Shown here piece after piece: positions 49,122 through 57,845 of a stretch of 64,000 nucleotides of DNA. This DNA comes from Phycicoccus jejuensis (GTDB lineage: Bacteria; Actinomycetota; Actinomycetes; Actinomycetales; Dermatophilaceae), in the NCBI RefSeq assembly GCF_000720925.1, contig NZ_JOEE01000001.1:62001-126000 (forward strand), in the 5' to 3' direction. Position numbers and translations under genes: made by a program. Numbering within the stretch: the first letter of the stretch is position 1; every line of letters begins with the position of its first letter. Below the pieces are notes generated by a model that had not been told where the DNA came from, ran no database searches, and saw only the letters and a list, made by a program, of their open reading frames with translations.

Positions 49122-51539
49122 ATGGCCGAGAACTCCCGCGTGACCCGGATGCTCGAGCCCTGGCGCGGTGCGCCGGAGGCCGACGTCGCCCCCACCGACG
49201 TCGACGTCCACCACCGCCGCAGGGCCGCGGCCGGGCTCGAGGCCGTCGCGGTCTCGATGAACCGCGGCATCGGCCAGATGGGGCCCGTACGCACCCTCAA
49301 CACCCTCCGGCGCCTCAACCAGGCCGACGGCTTCGACTGCATGGGCTGCGCCTGGCCCGACCCCGACCCGGAGCACCGCAGCTTCGCCGAGTTCTGCGAG
49401 AACGGCGCGAAGGCGGTCGCCGAGGAGGCCACCAAGCGGCGCGCCGACCCCGCGTTCTTCGCGCGCCACCCGGTCTCCGAGCTCGCCACGTGGAGCGACT
49501 ACCAGCTCGGGCAGCAGGGGCGCATCACCGAGCCGATGCTCCTGCGCGAGGGTGGCACGCACTACGAGCCGGTGACCTGGGGCGAGGCGTTCGGCATCGT
49601 CGCCGAGGAGATGCAGGCGCTCGACTCGCCCGACGAGGCCGTGCTCTACACGAGCGGACGCGCCTCCAACGAGGCCGCGTTCGTCTTCCAGCTGTTCGCC
49701 CGGGCCTTCGGCACCAACAACCTGCCGGACTGCTCGAACATGTGCCACGAGTCGACCTCGGTCGCGCTCGCCGAGACCATCGGCATCGGCAAGGGGTCGG
49801 TGACCCTCGAGGACGTCCACGAGGCCGAGCTCGTCATCATCGCCGGGCAGAACCCCGGCACCAACCACCCGCGGATGCTCTCGGCGCTCGAGAAGTGCGT
49901 CAAGGGCGGCGGGAAGATCGTCGCCGTCAACCCGCTGCCCGAGACCGGGCTCATGAAGTTCGACAACCCGCAGACGGTCCGTGGCCTGACCGGTGTCGGC
50001 ACCGACCTCGCGGACGAGTACCTGCCGATCCGCCTCGGCGGCGACCTCGCGCTCTTCCAGGCCCTCGGCGCCCTCCTCGTCGAGCGCGGTGCCGTCGACC
50101 ACGACTTCGTCGACCGGTACACGACCGGGTTCGAGTCCTACAAGCAGCACGTGCGCGACCTCGACTGGGACCTCGTGCTGCGCGCGACCGGGTTGGAGCG
50201 CAGCCAGATCGAGCGGGTCGCCGACCTGCTGGTCGGCTCGTCGAAGACGGTCTTCTGCTGGGCGATGGGCGTGACGCAGCAGAAGCACGCGGTGTCGACC
50301 ATCAAGGAGATCACCAACGTCGCTCTGCTGCAGGGCAACATCGGCAAGCCCGGCGCCGGCCTGTGCCCGGTGCGCGGCCACTCCAACGTCCAGGGCGACC
50401 GGACGATGGGTATCTGGGACAAGCTGCCCGCCCACTTCGCCGAGAAGCTGCGCCTCGAGTTCGGCTTCACGCCACCGAAGCAGCGCGGCCACGACGTGGT
50501 CAACAGCATCCGCGCGCTGCAGGAGAACCGGGTCAGGGTGCTCGTCGGCCTCGGTGGCAACCTCGCCGCCGCGACGCCCGACTCCGAGCTCGTCCACGAG
50601 GTCATCCGCTCGGTGAGCCTCGGGGTGCAGATCTCGACCAAGCTCAACCGCACGCACGTCCTGCCCGGGCGGCGGATGCTCATCCTGCCGTGCCTCGGCC
50701 GGACCGAGAAGGACATCACGACCGAGGGCTGGCAGGGGCTGACCGTCGAGGACTCGATGTCGCAGGTGCACCTGTCGGTCGGGCGCAACGAGCCGGCCGG
50801 TCCGATGCTGCGCGGTGAGCCGTGGATCGTCTGTCGGATGGCCGAGGCCGTCCTCGGTCACGGCCCCGAGGGCTCGAGCATCGACTGGGCCGCGATGGCC
50901 GAGGACTACTCCGCCATCCGTCGGCACATCGGCCACGTCGTCCCCGGCTGCGACGCCTACGACGACAAGGTCCAGCGGCCCGGCGGGTTCACCCTGCCGC
51001 ACCCGCCCCGCGACTCCCGTGTCTTCGAGACCGCGTCGGGGAAGGCCGAGATCTCGTCCGTGCCGATCGAGCTGCTCGAGGCGCGCGAGGGCCGGCTCGT
51101 CCTGCAGACGCTGCGCAGCCACGACCAGTTCAACACGACGATCTACGGCCACGACGACCGCTACCGCGGCCTCGCCGGCGGGCGCAACGTCGTCATGGTG
51201 CACCCCGACGACATCCGCGGGCTGGGCCTGCGCGAGGGCGAGCTCTACGACGTCGTCTCGGAGTGGGTCGACGGCTCCGAGCGGGTGGCGCACGGCTACC
51301 GGGTCGTGTCGTACCCGACCGCGCGCGGCTGCGCGGCGGCCTACTACCCCGAGTGCAACGTCCTCGTCCCGCTCGACCACGTCGCCGAGGGCAGCAACTG
51401 CCCGGTGTCCAAGGGCCTCGTCGTCCGGTTCGAGCCGCTCGGCTCGTGCGGGCGCGTCGACTGCGACCCCGAGAGCCGGGTCAGGTCCGGCAGCGACCAG
51501 AAGAACCGCAGCGACGTCGAGCCGCACCACCTGAGCTGA
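49122..51539 (+). CDS. FdhF/YdeP-type molybdopterin oxidoreductase
   Basis: An 805-residue bis-MGD oxidoreductase of the YdeP/FdhF-like family. No N-terminal four-cysteine iron-sulfur motif is seen; the N-terminus instead reads NQADGFDCMGCAWPDPDPEHRSF, typical of this subgroup. The Mo-binding region is NLPDCSNMCHESTSVALAETIG, with Cys208 at the place held by selenocysteine or cysteine in formate dehydrogenases. AGQNPGTNHPRML and KGGGKIVAVNPLPE bind the cofactor, and the C-terminal MoCo domain includes LRSHDQFNTTIYG. It may be a cytosolic formate dehydrogenase-like or acid-stress protein; no FdhD or electron-transfer subunit is adjacent. The start is ATG at 49122 after GGTGAGGAC. Confidence 0.9.
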   Translation: MAENSRVTRMLEPWRGAPEADVAPTDVDVHHRRRAAAGLEAVAVSMNRGIGQMGPVRTLNTLRRLNQADGFDCMGCAWPDPDPEHRSFAEFCENGAKAVAEEATKRRADPAFFARHPVSELATWSDYQLGQQGRITEPMLLREGGTHYEPVTWGEAFGIVAEEMQALDSPDEAVLYTSGRASNEAAFVFQLFARAFGTNNLPDCSNMCHESTSVALAETIGIGKGSVTLEDVHEAELVIIAGQNPGTNHPRMLSALEKCVKGGGKIVAVNPLPETGLMKFDNPQTVRGLTGVGTDLADEYLPIRLGGDLALFQALGALLVERGAVDHDFVDRYTTGFESYKQHVRDLDWDLVLRATGLERSQIERVADLLVGSSKTVFCWAMGVTQQKHAVSTIKEITNVALLQGNIGKPGAGLCPVRGHSNVQGDRTMGIWDKLPAHFAEKLRLEFGFTPPKQRGHDVVNSIRALQENRVRVLVGLGGNLAAATPDSELVHEVIRSVSLGVQISTKLNRTHVLPGRRMLILPCLGRTEKDITTEGWQGLTVEDSMSQVHLSVGRNEPAGPMLRGEPWIVCRMAEAVLGHGPEGSSIDWAAMAEDYSAIRRHIGHVVPGCDAYDDKVQRPGGFTLPHPPRDSRVFETASGKAEISSVPIELLEAREGRLVLQTLRSHDQFNTTIYGHDDRYRGLAGGRNVVMVHPDDIRGLGLREGELYDVVSEWVDGSERVAHGYRVVSYPTARGCAAAYYPECNVLVPLDHVAEGSNCPVSKGLVVRFEPLGSCGRVDCDPESRVRSGSDQKNRSDVEPHHLS

Positions 51540-51565
51540 CACGGGCTCCGCTCGCCACCTCGCCG

Positions 51566-51613
51566 GGATGCTCCCTCGGCCCCCGGAAGCCTCCGGGTGC
51601 CGCGGGAGCATCC
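51566..51613. repeat. Intergenic palindrome, family III copy 1
   Basis: The 22-base arms 51566-51587 and 51592-51613 match at 20 positions; the outer part is GGATGCTCCC/GGGAGCATCC. The right flank GCAATCGGCGGGG resembles the family I right flank GCAATCAGTGGGG. It lies between the convergent ends of the oxidoreductase and TetR genes. Confidence 0.82.
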
Positions 51614-51626
51614 GCAATCGGCGGGG

Positions 51627-52319
51627 TCAGGCGCCGGCCTGCAGGCGCAGCCCGGCGAGCAGCAGGTCCAGCCCCGCCCGGAACTGGTCGGTGTCGTCGT
51701 GGCCGGCGAACTCGTCGGCGATCTCGTGGAGGTACGGGAACTCGACCGGGTCGAGGGCCCGCCACTGGTCGACCGCGGCGTCGAGGTACTCGTGGCGCCC
51801 GACCTCGCCCGAGAGCACCTCGGCCGGGGGGTCCTGCCCGAGGTCGGCCGCGGTGCCGACGACGAAGCCGACGACCGCGGACACCGCGTGGAAGCGCTGG
51901 CGTGGCGTGAGGTCCAGGCGCAGGGCCTGCTGGCCGAGCTTCTCGAACAGGCGCAGGGCGTTGGGCTGCACGAGCGTGTTGCGCATGAAGTAGGCACCGA
52001 GCCACGGGCGCTCGACGATCGCGTCGAAGAGGGTGACGGCGATGGTGCGCAGGTCGTCGACCGGGTCGGCGCCGCCGACGTCGCGGACGTCGGCGAGGAC
52101 GCCCGCGAGGACGTGGTCCGAGGCCCGGTCGAGCAGCTCGTCCTTGCTCGAGACGTACCAGTACACGCTGCCAACGCCACCACCGAGCCGCCCGGCCAGC
52201 GCGCGGAAGTTCAGCCCGGGCTCCCCGTGCTCGTCGAGCAGGGCGACGGCCTCGGTGAGGACGGACTCCAGCGAGTGCGAGGCGCGTCGACGAGGGGGCA
52301 CGCCCCCATGAGACCACAC
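51627..52319 (-). CDS. TetR family transcriptional regulator
   Basis: A protein of about 230 residues. The DNA-binding part is SLESVLTEAVALLDEHGEPGLNFRALAGRLGGGVGSVYWYVSSKDELLDRASDHVL; the C-terminal domain (TetR_C_33-like) is helical and likely binds a ligand. GTG starts at 52319 and 52301 are possible. It is divergent from an MFS exporter gene with three imperfect palindromes of the CGAACGACGTTCG type between them, so it most probably represses the exporter and itself, with a drug-like inducer. Confidence 0.88.
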   Translation of the reverse strand: MWSHGGVPPRRRASHSLESVLTEAVALLDEHGEPGLNFRALAGRLGGGVGSVYWYVSSKDELLDRASDHVLAGVLADVRDVGGADPVDDLRTIAVTLFDAIVERPWLGAYFMRNTLVQPNALRLFEKLGQQALRLDLTPRQRFHAVSAVVGFVVGTAADLGQDPPAEVLSGEVGRHEYLDAAVDQWRALDPVEFPYLHEIADEFAGHDDTDQFRAGLDLLLAGLRLQAGA

Positions 52320-52344
52320 CCGGACGCGGGGTCTTGCCGCGGAC

Positions 52345-52396
52345 CGAACAACGTTCTATAGTTTCGAACGTCGTTCGACTACCGAACGACGTTCGA
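52345..52396. promoter_or_regulatory. Cluster of TetR-type operators
   Basis: Three related sites: CGAACAACGTTCT (from 52345), TCGAACGTCGTTCGA (52364-52378, fully palindromic save the centre) and CGAACGACGTTCG (52383-52395). Centres are about 20 and 18 bases apart. They fill the gap between the divergent TetR and MFS genes, just before the MFS ribosome-binding site. Confidence 0.82.
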
Positions 52397-52413
52397 TCCA
52401 GAGAGGGGGCGCC

Positions 52414-53901
52414 ATGACCTCCATCCCGGCCACCGCGCCCCGCACGTACCCGTCCCTCCGCGCCGCCTGGGTGCCGCTGGCCGCCCTCTGCCTCGCCTTC
52501 TTCGTCGAGATGGTCGACAACACGCTGCTCACCGTGGCGCTGCCGACCATCGGCCGCGACCTCGGCAGCGGGACGACCGCCCTCCAGTGGGTCACCGGCG
52601 TTTACTCGTTGACCTTCGGGGGCCTGCTGCTCACCGCCGGCTCGATGGCCGACCGGCTGGGCCGCCGCCGGGTCCTCCTCGTCGGCCTCGCGGTCTTCGG
52701 CCTCGTGAGCTTCACCGTGGCCGCCGTCTCGACGACCGGCGAGCTCGTCCTCGTGCGTGCCGCGCTCGGGGTCGCCGCCGCCGCGATGGCCCCGATCACC
52801 AACTCGCTCGTCTTCCGGCTGTTCGGCGACCAGGCCCTGCGGATGCGGGCGATGACGGTGATGATCGTCGTCGGCATGTCCGGCTTCGTCCTCGGACCGC
52901 TGCTCGGCGGCACCGCGCTCGCGCACGTCCGGTGGGAGTGGCTGCTGCTCGTCAACGCCCCGATCGCCCTCCTCGCCTGGGTGGGCGTCCGGCTCGGCGT
53001 CCCGGCCGACCGCCGCGAGGACCTGACCGACGACCGCCTCGACCTCGGTGGCACGGTGCTCAGCGTCGCCGCCATCGGCCTCGGCTGCTGGTCGCTGACC
53101 AGCGGGGTCGAGCACGGCTGGCTCTCGGCGTGGACCGTGGCCGCGCTCGCCGGGGCGGCCCTGGCGGTGGTCGCCTTCGTGCGGCACGAGCGCCGCACGC
53201 CGTCCCCGATGCTCGACCTCGCGCTCGTGCGCACCGGGACGGTTCGGGGCGCGGCGCTGGCGCAGGTCGGCACGTCGATCGCCATGGCCGGCGTGATGTT
53301 CGGGCTGATCCTGCACTTCCAGTACGCCGACGGCTGGAGCCCGGTGCGCGCCGGGCTGGCTAACCTGCCGATGGTCGCGACGATGCTCCTCGCGACCCCG
53401 GTCACGGAGCGGCTGGTCGGGCACCTCGGCCACCGGGTCGCGTGCCTCGTCGGCGCGGGACTGCTCACGGCCTCGCTCGCCGGGATGGCCTGGGGCGTCT
53501 CGCACGGCTACCCCGCCGTGGCGGCGGCGATGGTCGGGCTCACCCTCGGCCTGCGCACGGTGATGACCACCTGCGCCGTCGCCCTCGTCGACGCCATGCC
53601 GGCCAACCGCACGTCCATCGGCACCGCGCTCAACGACACGGCGCAGGAGGTCGGGTCCAGCGTGGGCGTCGCCGTCGTCGGCACGCTCGTCGCGCTCCTC
53701 GTCACCCGGTCGCTGCCGGCGGGCCAGTGGGGGAGCGACCTCGTCGACGCGTTCTTCCGGGGTGAGCGGGTGACCTACCTCGTGCTCGCGCTCCTCGTCG
53801 GGGTCGTCGCGACCTGGGGCGCCTCGTCCCTCACCGACTCCCGGAGCGTCGAGGAGCACCCGCAGGACGCCACGGACGAGGAGGTGGCCGGCGTCCGCTG
53901 A
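52414..53901 (+). CDS. MFS transporter, DHA2 (14-helix) drug exporter type
   Basis: A 495-residue major facilitator with about 14 hydrophobic segments. The DHA2 motifs are FVEMVDNTLLTVALPTIGRDLG (motif D1), GGLLLTAGSMADRLGRRRVLLVGL (motif A) and GMSGFVLGPLLGGTALAHVRWEWLLLVNAPI (motif C, exporter-specific). Homologues extrude drugs by proton antiport. The ATG at 52414 follows AGAGAGGGGG. The gene is divergent from a TetR regulator and preceded by palindromic operators. The 3' end is close to the convergent FMN-binding gene. Confidence 0.92.
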   Translation: MTSIPATAPRTYPSLRAAWVPLAALCLAFFVEMVDNTLLTVALPTIGRDLGSGTTALQWVTGVYSLTFGGLLLTAGSMADRLGRRRVLLVGLAVFGLVSFTVAAVSTTGELVLVRAALGVAAAAMAPITNSLVFRLFGDQALRMRAMTVMIVVGMSGFVLGPLLGGTALAHVRWEWLLLVNAPIALLAWVGVRLGVPADRREDLTDDRLDLGGTVLSVAAIGLGCWSLTSGVEHGWLSAWTVAALAGAALAVVAFVRHERRTPSPMLDLALVRTGTVRGAALAQVGTSIAMAGVMFGLILHFQYADGWSPVRAGLANLPMVATMLLATPVTERLVGHLGHRVACLVGAGLLTASLAGMAWGVSHGYPAVAAAMVGLTLGLRTVMTTCAVALVDAMPANRTSIGTALNDTAQEVGSSVGVAVVGTLVALLVTRSLPAGQWGSDLVDAFFRGERVTYLVLALLVGVVATWGASSLTDSRSVEEHPQDATDEEVAGVR

Positions 53902-53920
53902 CGCCGGCCACCCGCGGGGG

Positions 53921-54415
53921 TCAGAGCTCGACGGTGCGGTGGTCGACGGGGAACTCGTCGGGGTCGTCGCGGCGGATGCCCCGGGCCATCCCCAGCATCT
54001 GCTTGACCCGGCTCGTCGCCGCGTCCCAGTACTCGGCGGTCTCGCCGTGGACCTTGACGAGCGCGAGGCCGGGGGTCTCGAGGCCGTCGGGGAACCACGT
54101 CTCGAGCGGCTTGGCCCACAGCTCCTCGGCCTTGGCCCGGTCGTGGACCACCTCGGCGCGGCCGCTGATGGAGGTCCACTCGCTCTTGCGGTCGTTGGAG
54201 AAGGACACGTTGACGCGCGGGTTCTCGCGGATCTGGCGCACCTTGTCCGAGCCCTCGTCGACGAAGAACCACAGGTCCCCGTCGAACTCGTTCTCCTGCA
54301 CGGCCATCGGTCGGCTCACGTGGTCGCCGTCGGGGGTCATCGTCGTGAGCATCGCCGACTGGGCGCGCCCCACGAGCTCGACCACCGTGGCCCGGTCGTC
54401 CTGGTCCTGTGCCAT
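53921..54415 (-). CDS. Pyridoxamine 5'-phosphate oxidase-fold protein (general stress 26-like)
   Basis: A 164-residue split-barrel flavin-binding protein. The family pattern is AMLTTMTPDGDHVSRPMAVQENEFDGDLWFFVDEGSDKVRQIRENPRVNVSFSND, then EWTSISGRAEVVHDRAKAEELW and a C-terminal KVHGETAEYWDAATSRVKQM. It resembles Gsp26/blh-type stress proteins binding FMN or F420 rather than a true PdxH. The start is ATG at 54415. It converges with the MFS gene, 19 bases away, and a palindrome separates it from the second MFS gene upstream. Confidence 0.9.
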   Translation of the reverse strand: MAQDQDDRATVVELVGRAQSAMLTTMTPDGDHVSRPMAVQENEFDGDLWFFVDEGSDKVRQIRENPRVNVSFSNDRKSEWTSISGRAEVVHDRAKAEELWAKPLETWFPDGLETPGLALVKVHGETAEYWDAATSRVKQMLGMARGIRRDDPDEFPVDHRTVEL

Positions 54416-54525
54416 GGTCACTCCGTTCGTCCCGGCCCGCCCCAGCGGCGCACCGCACACCGGGGCTACCCCGTCCGGCGACGCGGCAACCTCGGAACCC
54501 GAACGGTGTCCGCCGTGCTGACTCC

Positions 54526-54575
54526 CGGATGCTCCCGCGCCTCCGCGAAGGTCGCGGGAGGCGCGGGAGCATCCG
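54526..54575. repeat. Intergenic palindrome, family III copy 2
   Basis: The arms start CGGATGCTCCCGCGCCTCC and end with its complement; 23 and 24 bases pair with a single bulge around a short loop. It shares GGATGCTCCC/GGGAGCATCC with the copy at 51566, three kilobases away. It is located 17 bases beyond the stop of the second MFS gene. Confidence 0.85.
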
Positions 54576-54591
54576 CGCGGGCGAGGAGCCG

Positions 54592-56088
54592 TCAGTGGGC
54601 GGCCGGTGCTCCCGCCCCGCTCTCGAGGCCGGCCGTCGGCGGCAGGCGGTTCGGCAGGAGCAGGGCGAGGCCGACGACGCCGACCGCGAGGATCGCCGCG
54701 ACGCTGAAGGCCGCACGCACCCCGCCGACGTACGCCGCGGCCTCGCCGGCGCCGCCCGCCGCCAGCTGCGCCGACCGCCACGAGAGCACGGTCACCGTCA
54801 GCGCCGTGCCGACCGCCGCGGACACCTGCTGGGCGGTGCCGAGCAGGGAGGACCCGTGGGCGTAGAGGTGCGCCGGCAGGGCACCGAGGCCGAGGGTGAA
54901 GGCCGGCGTGAACAGCGCCGCGAGCGAGACCATGAGCAGCACCTGCACCGCGAGGAGGAGGACGTACGGCGTCCCCTCGGCGAGGCGGGAGAGCGCGGCG
55001 AGCGAGGCCAGGACCCCGAGCGAGCCCGGCACGACGAGCGGTCGCGCCCCCACCCGGTCGAGGACCCGCCCGACCACCGGCCCGAGCAGACCCATCGCGA
55101 CGCCGCCCGGCGCGACGAGCAGCCCGGTCTGCAGCGGTGAGAGGCCGCGCAGGTCCTGGAGGTAGAGCGGCAGGAGGATCATCGCGCCGAGCATCGTGAG
55201 GAAGGCGAGCGACTGCATCGCGAGCGAGACCGCGTACGTGCGGTGGGTCAGGGCGCGCAGGTCGAGGAGCGGCTCGGACCGCCGTGTCAGGGCGCGCTGG
55301 CGCAGGACGAAGCCCGCGACGACGAGCACGCCGCCGAGCGCCCAGCCCCACGCGGGCACCGCCCCGGGGTGCTCCTCGCCGACCCGGCTCAGGCCGTAGA
55401 CGAGCGCCCCGAAGCCGAGGGCCGACAGGACGACGCTCGCCCAGTCGACGCGCGAGGCGCGGACCTCGCCGACGTCGGTGAGGCGGCGCAGCCCGGCGGC
55501 GCCGACGAGCACGACGACCGGCAGGACGAGCCCGAACAGCCAGCGCCACCCGGCCGCGGCGAGCACGACGCCCGAGAGCGCCGGACCGAGCGCGGGCGCC
55601 ACCGAGATGGCGAGCGTGACGTTGCCCATGACCCGGCCGCGGTCGCGCTCGTCGACGACCGTCATGAGCGTCGTCATGAGCAGCGGCATCATCACGGCGG
55701 TGCCGGCCGCCTGGACGACCCGGCCGCCGACGAGGACCGGGAAGGTCGGCGCGAGCGCGCAGACGAGCGTGCCCACGCCGAAGACCGACATCGCCACGGT
55801 GAAGGCCTGCCGGGTCGTGACCCGCTGCAGGAACCAGCCCGTGACCGGGATGACGACGGCCATCGTCAGCATGAACGCCGTCGAGAGCCACTGTGCCGCA
55901 CGGGCGCCCACGTCGAACTGGGCCATGAGGCGGGGGATCGCGTTGACCATCACGGTCTCGTTGAGGATGACGGTGAAGGTCGCCGCGACGAGCCAGCGCA
56001 GCACCGGGTAGGTGCGCGCCGGGGCGTCCGGGGCCGCCGCCGCGCGGGCCGCGGGGGCGTCGAGGGTGGTGGAGTCCGTGGTCGTCAT
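54592..56088 (-). CDS. MFS transporter, DHA2 family
   Basis: A 498-residue exporter with about 14 helices, related to EmrB/LfrA-type pumps. Motifs include LNETVMVNAIPRLMAQFDVGARAAQWLSTAFML near the start and GRVVQAAGTAVMMPLLMTTLM in helix 4. SVAPALGPALSGVVLAAAGWRWLF is the antiporter motif C. It differs clearly from the MFS protein at 52414, so the two are not a recent duplication. The start is ATG at 56088. A long palindrome lies between it and the divergent sigma factor gene. The substrate is unknown. Confidence 0.9.
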   Translation of the reverse strand: MTTTDSTTLDAPAARAAAAPDAPARTYPVLRWLVAATFTVILNETVMVNAIPRLMAQFDVGARAAQWLSTAFMLTMAVVIPVTGWFLQRVTTRQAFTVAMSVFGVGTLVCALAPTFPVLVGGRVVQAAGTAVMMPLLMTTLMTVVDERDRGRVMGNVTLAISVAPALGPALSGVVLAAAGWRWLFGLVLPVVVLVGAAGLRRLTDVGEVRASRVDWASVVLSALGFGALVYGLSRVGEEHPGAVPAWGWALGGVLVVAGFVLRQRALTRRSEPLLDLRALTHRTYAVSLAMQSLAFLTMLGAMILLPLYLQDLRGLSPLQTGLLVAPGGVAMGLLGPVVGRVLDRVGARPLVVPGSLGVLASLAALSRLAEGTPYVLLLAVQVLLMVSLAALFTPAFTLGLGALPAHLYAHGSSLLGTAQQVSAAVGTALTVTVLSWRSAQLAAGGAGEAAAYVGGVRAAFSVAAILAVGVVGLALLLPNRLPPTAGLESGAGAPAAH

Positions 56089-56114
56089 GGTGGGATCGAC
56101 CGGGACACCGGCCG

Positions 56115-56143
56115 GAACTCATCGTCGCCGCGGCGATGAGTTC
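56115..56143. promoter_or_regulatory. Operator-like palindrome between MFS and sigma factor genes
   Basis: The arms GAACTCATCG (56115-56124) and CGATGAGTTC (56134-56143) are perfect around a nine-base centre; CCGGCC-type pairing extends further out. It lies in the 117-base gap between divergent genes. No local regulator other than the sigma factor is evident. Confidence 0.65.
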
Positions 56144-56205
56144 GGCGGCCGGCGCCGGTCGGTACGGCTGAGAGGCACCACGGGGGTGCCGGGAGGAGGA
56201 CCGCG

Positions 56206-57258
56206 ATGACGTCCACGGGCTCACCGACCCGGGCCGCGGCCGACGGGGGCACCCGCGCCGACGCCGACACCGACTTCGACGCCGCCGTCGGCCGGTACCG
56301 CCGCGAGCTGCTCGCGCACTGCTACCGGATGACGGGGTCGCCGAGCGACGCCGAGGACCTCGTGCAGGAGGTCTACCTGCGCGCGTGGCGGGCGTACGGC
56401 TCGTTCGAGGGGCGCTCCTCGCTGCGCACGTGGCTGCACCGCATCGCGACCAACGTCTGCCTCACCGCGCTCGAGGGCAAGGACCGCCGCCCGCTGCCGT
56501 CCGGCCTCGGCACGGCCTCCTCCGAGGGTGCCGACCCGCTCGACGAGCGCACCGAGGTCCCGTGGCTCGGCCCGATGCCGGACGCCGCGCTCCTCGGCAC
56601 CGCCGACCCGGCCGACGTCGTCGCCGAGCGCGACACCGTCCGGCTGGCCTTCGTCGCGGCGCTGCAGCACCTGCCGGCGCGCCAGCGGGCCGTCCTCGTC
56701 CTGCGCGACGTCCTGCGCTGGTCCGCGGCCGAGGTCGCGGAGGCCACCGGCTCGTCGGTCGCGTCGGTCAACAGCGCGCTCCAGCGGGCCCGCGCGACCC
56801 TCGGCGACGTCGCCCCCACACCGGACGCCCCGCGCGCCGAGCTCGACGACGAGCAGCGCGCCCTCCTCGACCGGTACGTCGACGCGTTCTGGCGCAAGGA
56901 CCCCGACGCCATCGCGCGCCTGTTCACGCAGGACGCCGTCTGGGAGATGCCGCCCTTCGCCGGGTGGTACCAGGGGCCGCGCACCATCGCCGAGCTCGTC
57001 GACACCCAGTGCCCCGGCGGCACCTACGACATGCCGATGCTGCCGACGACGTGCAACGGGCAGCCGGCGTTCGGCCTCTACATGCGCGAGGAGGGCCCGG
57101 GCGGCGACGTCTTCCGGCCCTTCCAGCTGCAGGTGCTCGAGCTCGAGGGCCCGCTCGTCAAGCACGCCGTCGTGTTCTTCGACCCCGCGTACTTCGCGCT
57201 GGCCGGGCTGCCGGAGCAGCTCGGGCCGGACGACGTCCCCGCCCGACCGGGGGAGTGA
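56206..57258 (+). CDS. ECF sigma factor with SnoaL-like C-terminal domain (SigG-like)
   Basis: A 350-residue sigma-70 family protein. Region 2 is about residues 25-95 (YRRELLAHCYRMTGSPSDAEDLVQEVYLRAWRAYGSFEGRSSLRTWLHRIATNVCL). Region 4 is about 145-195 (ALQHLPARQRAVLVLRDVLRWSAAEVAEATGSSVASVNSALQRARATL). After that, about 130 residues (LDRYVDAFWRKDPDAIARLFTQDAVWEMPPFAGWYQG) form a SnoaL-type cone that may bind a ligand or tune activity, as in SigG/SigJ-like ECFs without a classical anti-sigma factor. The start is ATG at 56206 with GGAGGA upstream. Its stop overlaps the TIGR03086 gene. Confidence 0.92.
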   Translation: MTSTGSPTRAAADGGTRADADTDFDAAVGRYRRELLAHCYRMTGSPSDAEDLVQEVYLRAWRAYGSFEGRSSLRTWLHRIATNVCLTALEGKDRRPLPSGLGTASSEGADPLDERTEVPWLGPMPDAALLGTADPADVVAERDTVRLAFVAALQHLPARQRAVLVLRDVLRWSAAEVAEATGSSVASVNSALQRARATLGDVAPTPDAPRAELDDEQRALLDRYVDAFWRKDPDAIARLFTQDAVWEMPPFAGWYQGPRTIAELVDTQCPGGTYDMPMLPTTCNGQPAFGLYMREEGPGGDVFRPFQLQVLELEGPLVKHAVVFFDPAYFALAGLPEQLGPDDVPARPGE

Positions 57259-57845
57259 GCGTGCACCCCGCGGACTGCCGTCCGGGGGTCGACGTCGAGC
57301 TGCTGGACCGGTCGCTGGCCTGGACCCGCGGCGTCCTCGTGGGGGTCACCGACGACGACGCCGACCGGCCGACCCCCTGCGCCGCCTGGACGCTCACCGA
57401 CCTCCTCGTGCACCTGGTCGACTCCCTCGAGGTCGTCACCGAGCTCTCGCTCGGCCGGATGGCGAGCGTCGGGCCGCCGCCGACCTCCCGCCGGCCGACC
57501 GTGCTCGCCGACCACCTGCGCGTGCTGGGCTGCGCCCTCCTCGAGGGGTGGGTGCGCGACGGCGGTCCGGGGCCGGTGCTCGTCGGCGACCGACGCCTGG
57601 AGCCGGACGTGGCGCTCGAGGTGTCGTCGGTGGAGGTCGCGGTGCACGGGTGGGACGTCGCCGCCGCGCTCGGGTCGCCGGCGCCGTTCCCGCCGCTGCT
57701 CGCCGCCGCCCTGCTGCCCGTGGCCCTGCGCCGCGTGCCGGCCGGCGTGCGCCATCCGCGCTTCGCGCCGCCGGTGCCGCCGCGGGCGACCGACCCCGCG
57801 TCCCTCCTGCTCGCGCACCTCGGCCGGGTGCACCCCGTCGAGTGA
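57255..57845 (+). CDS. TIGR03086 family protein (DinB/maleylpyruvate isomerase-like)
   Basis: A 196-residue protein of the four-helix DinB/MDMPI superfamily. The family opening VELLDRSLAWTRGVLVGVTDDDADRPTPCAAWTLTDLLVHLVDSLE carries the His in the LVHL helix that binds metal in mycothiol-dependent enzymes. VEVAVHGWDVAAALG provides the second conserved His. It might use mycothiol, but the reaction is unknown. The GTG start overlaps the sigma factor stop as GTGA; a second GTG is two codons later. Genes of this family are commonly paired with SigG-like sigma factors in actinobacteria. Confidence 0.83.
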   Translation: MSVHPADCRPGVDVELLDRSLAWTRGVLVGVTDDDADRPTPCAAWTLTDLLVHLVDSLEVVTELSLGRMASVGPPPTSRRPTVLADHLRVLGCALLEGWVRDGGPGPVLVGDRRLEPDVALEVSSVEVAVHGWDVAAALGSPAPFPPLLAAALLPVALRRVPAGVRHPRFAPPVPPRATDPASLLLAHLGRVHPVE

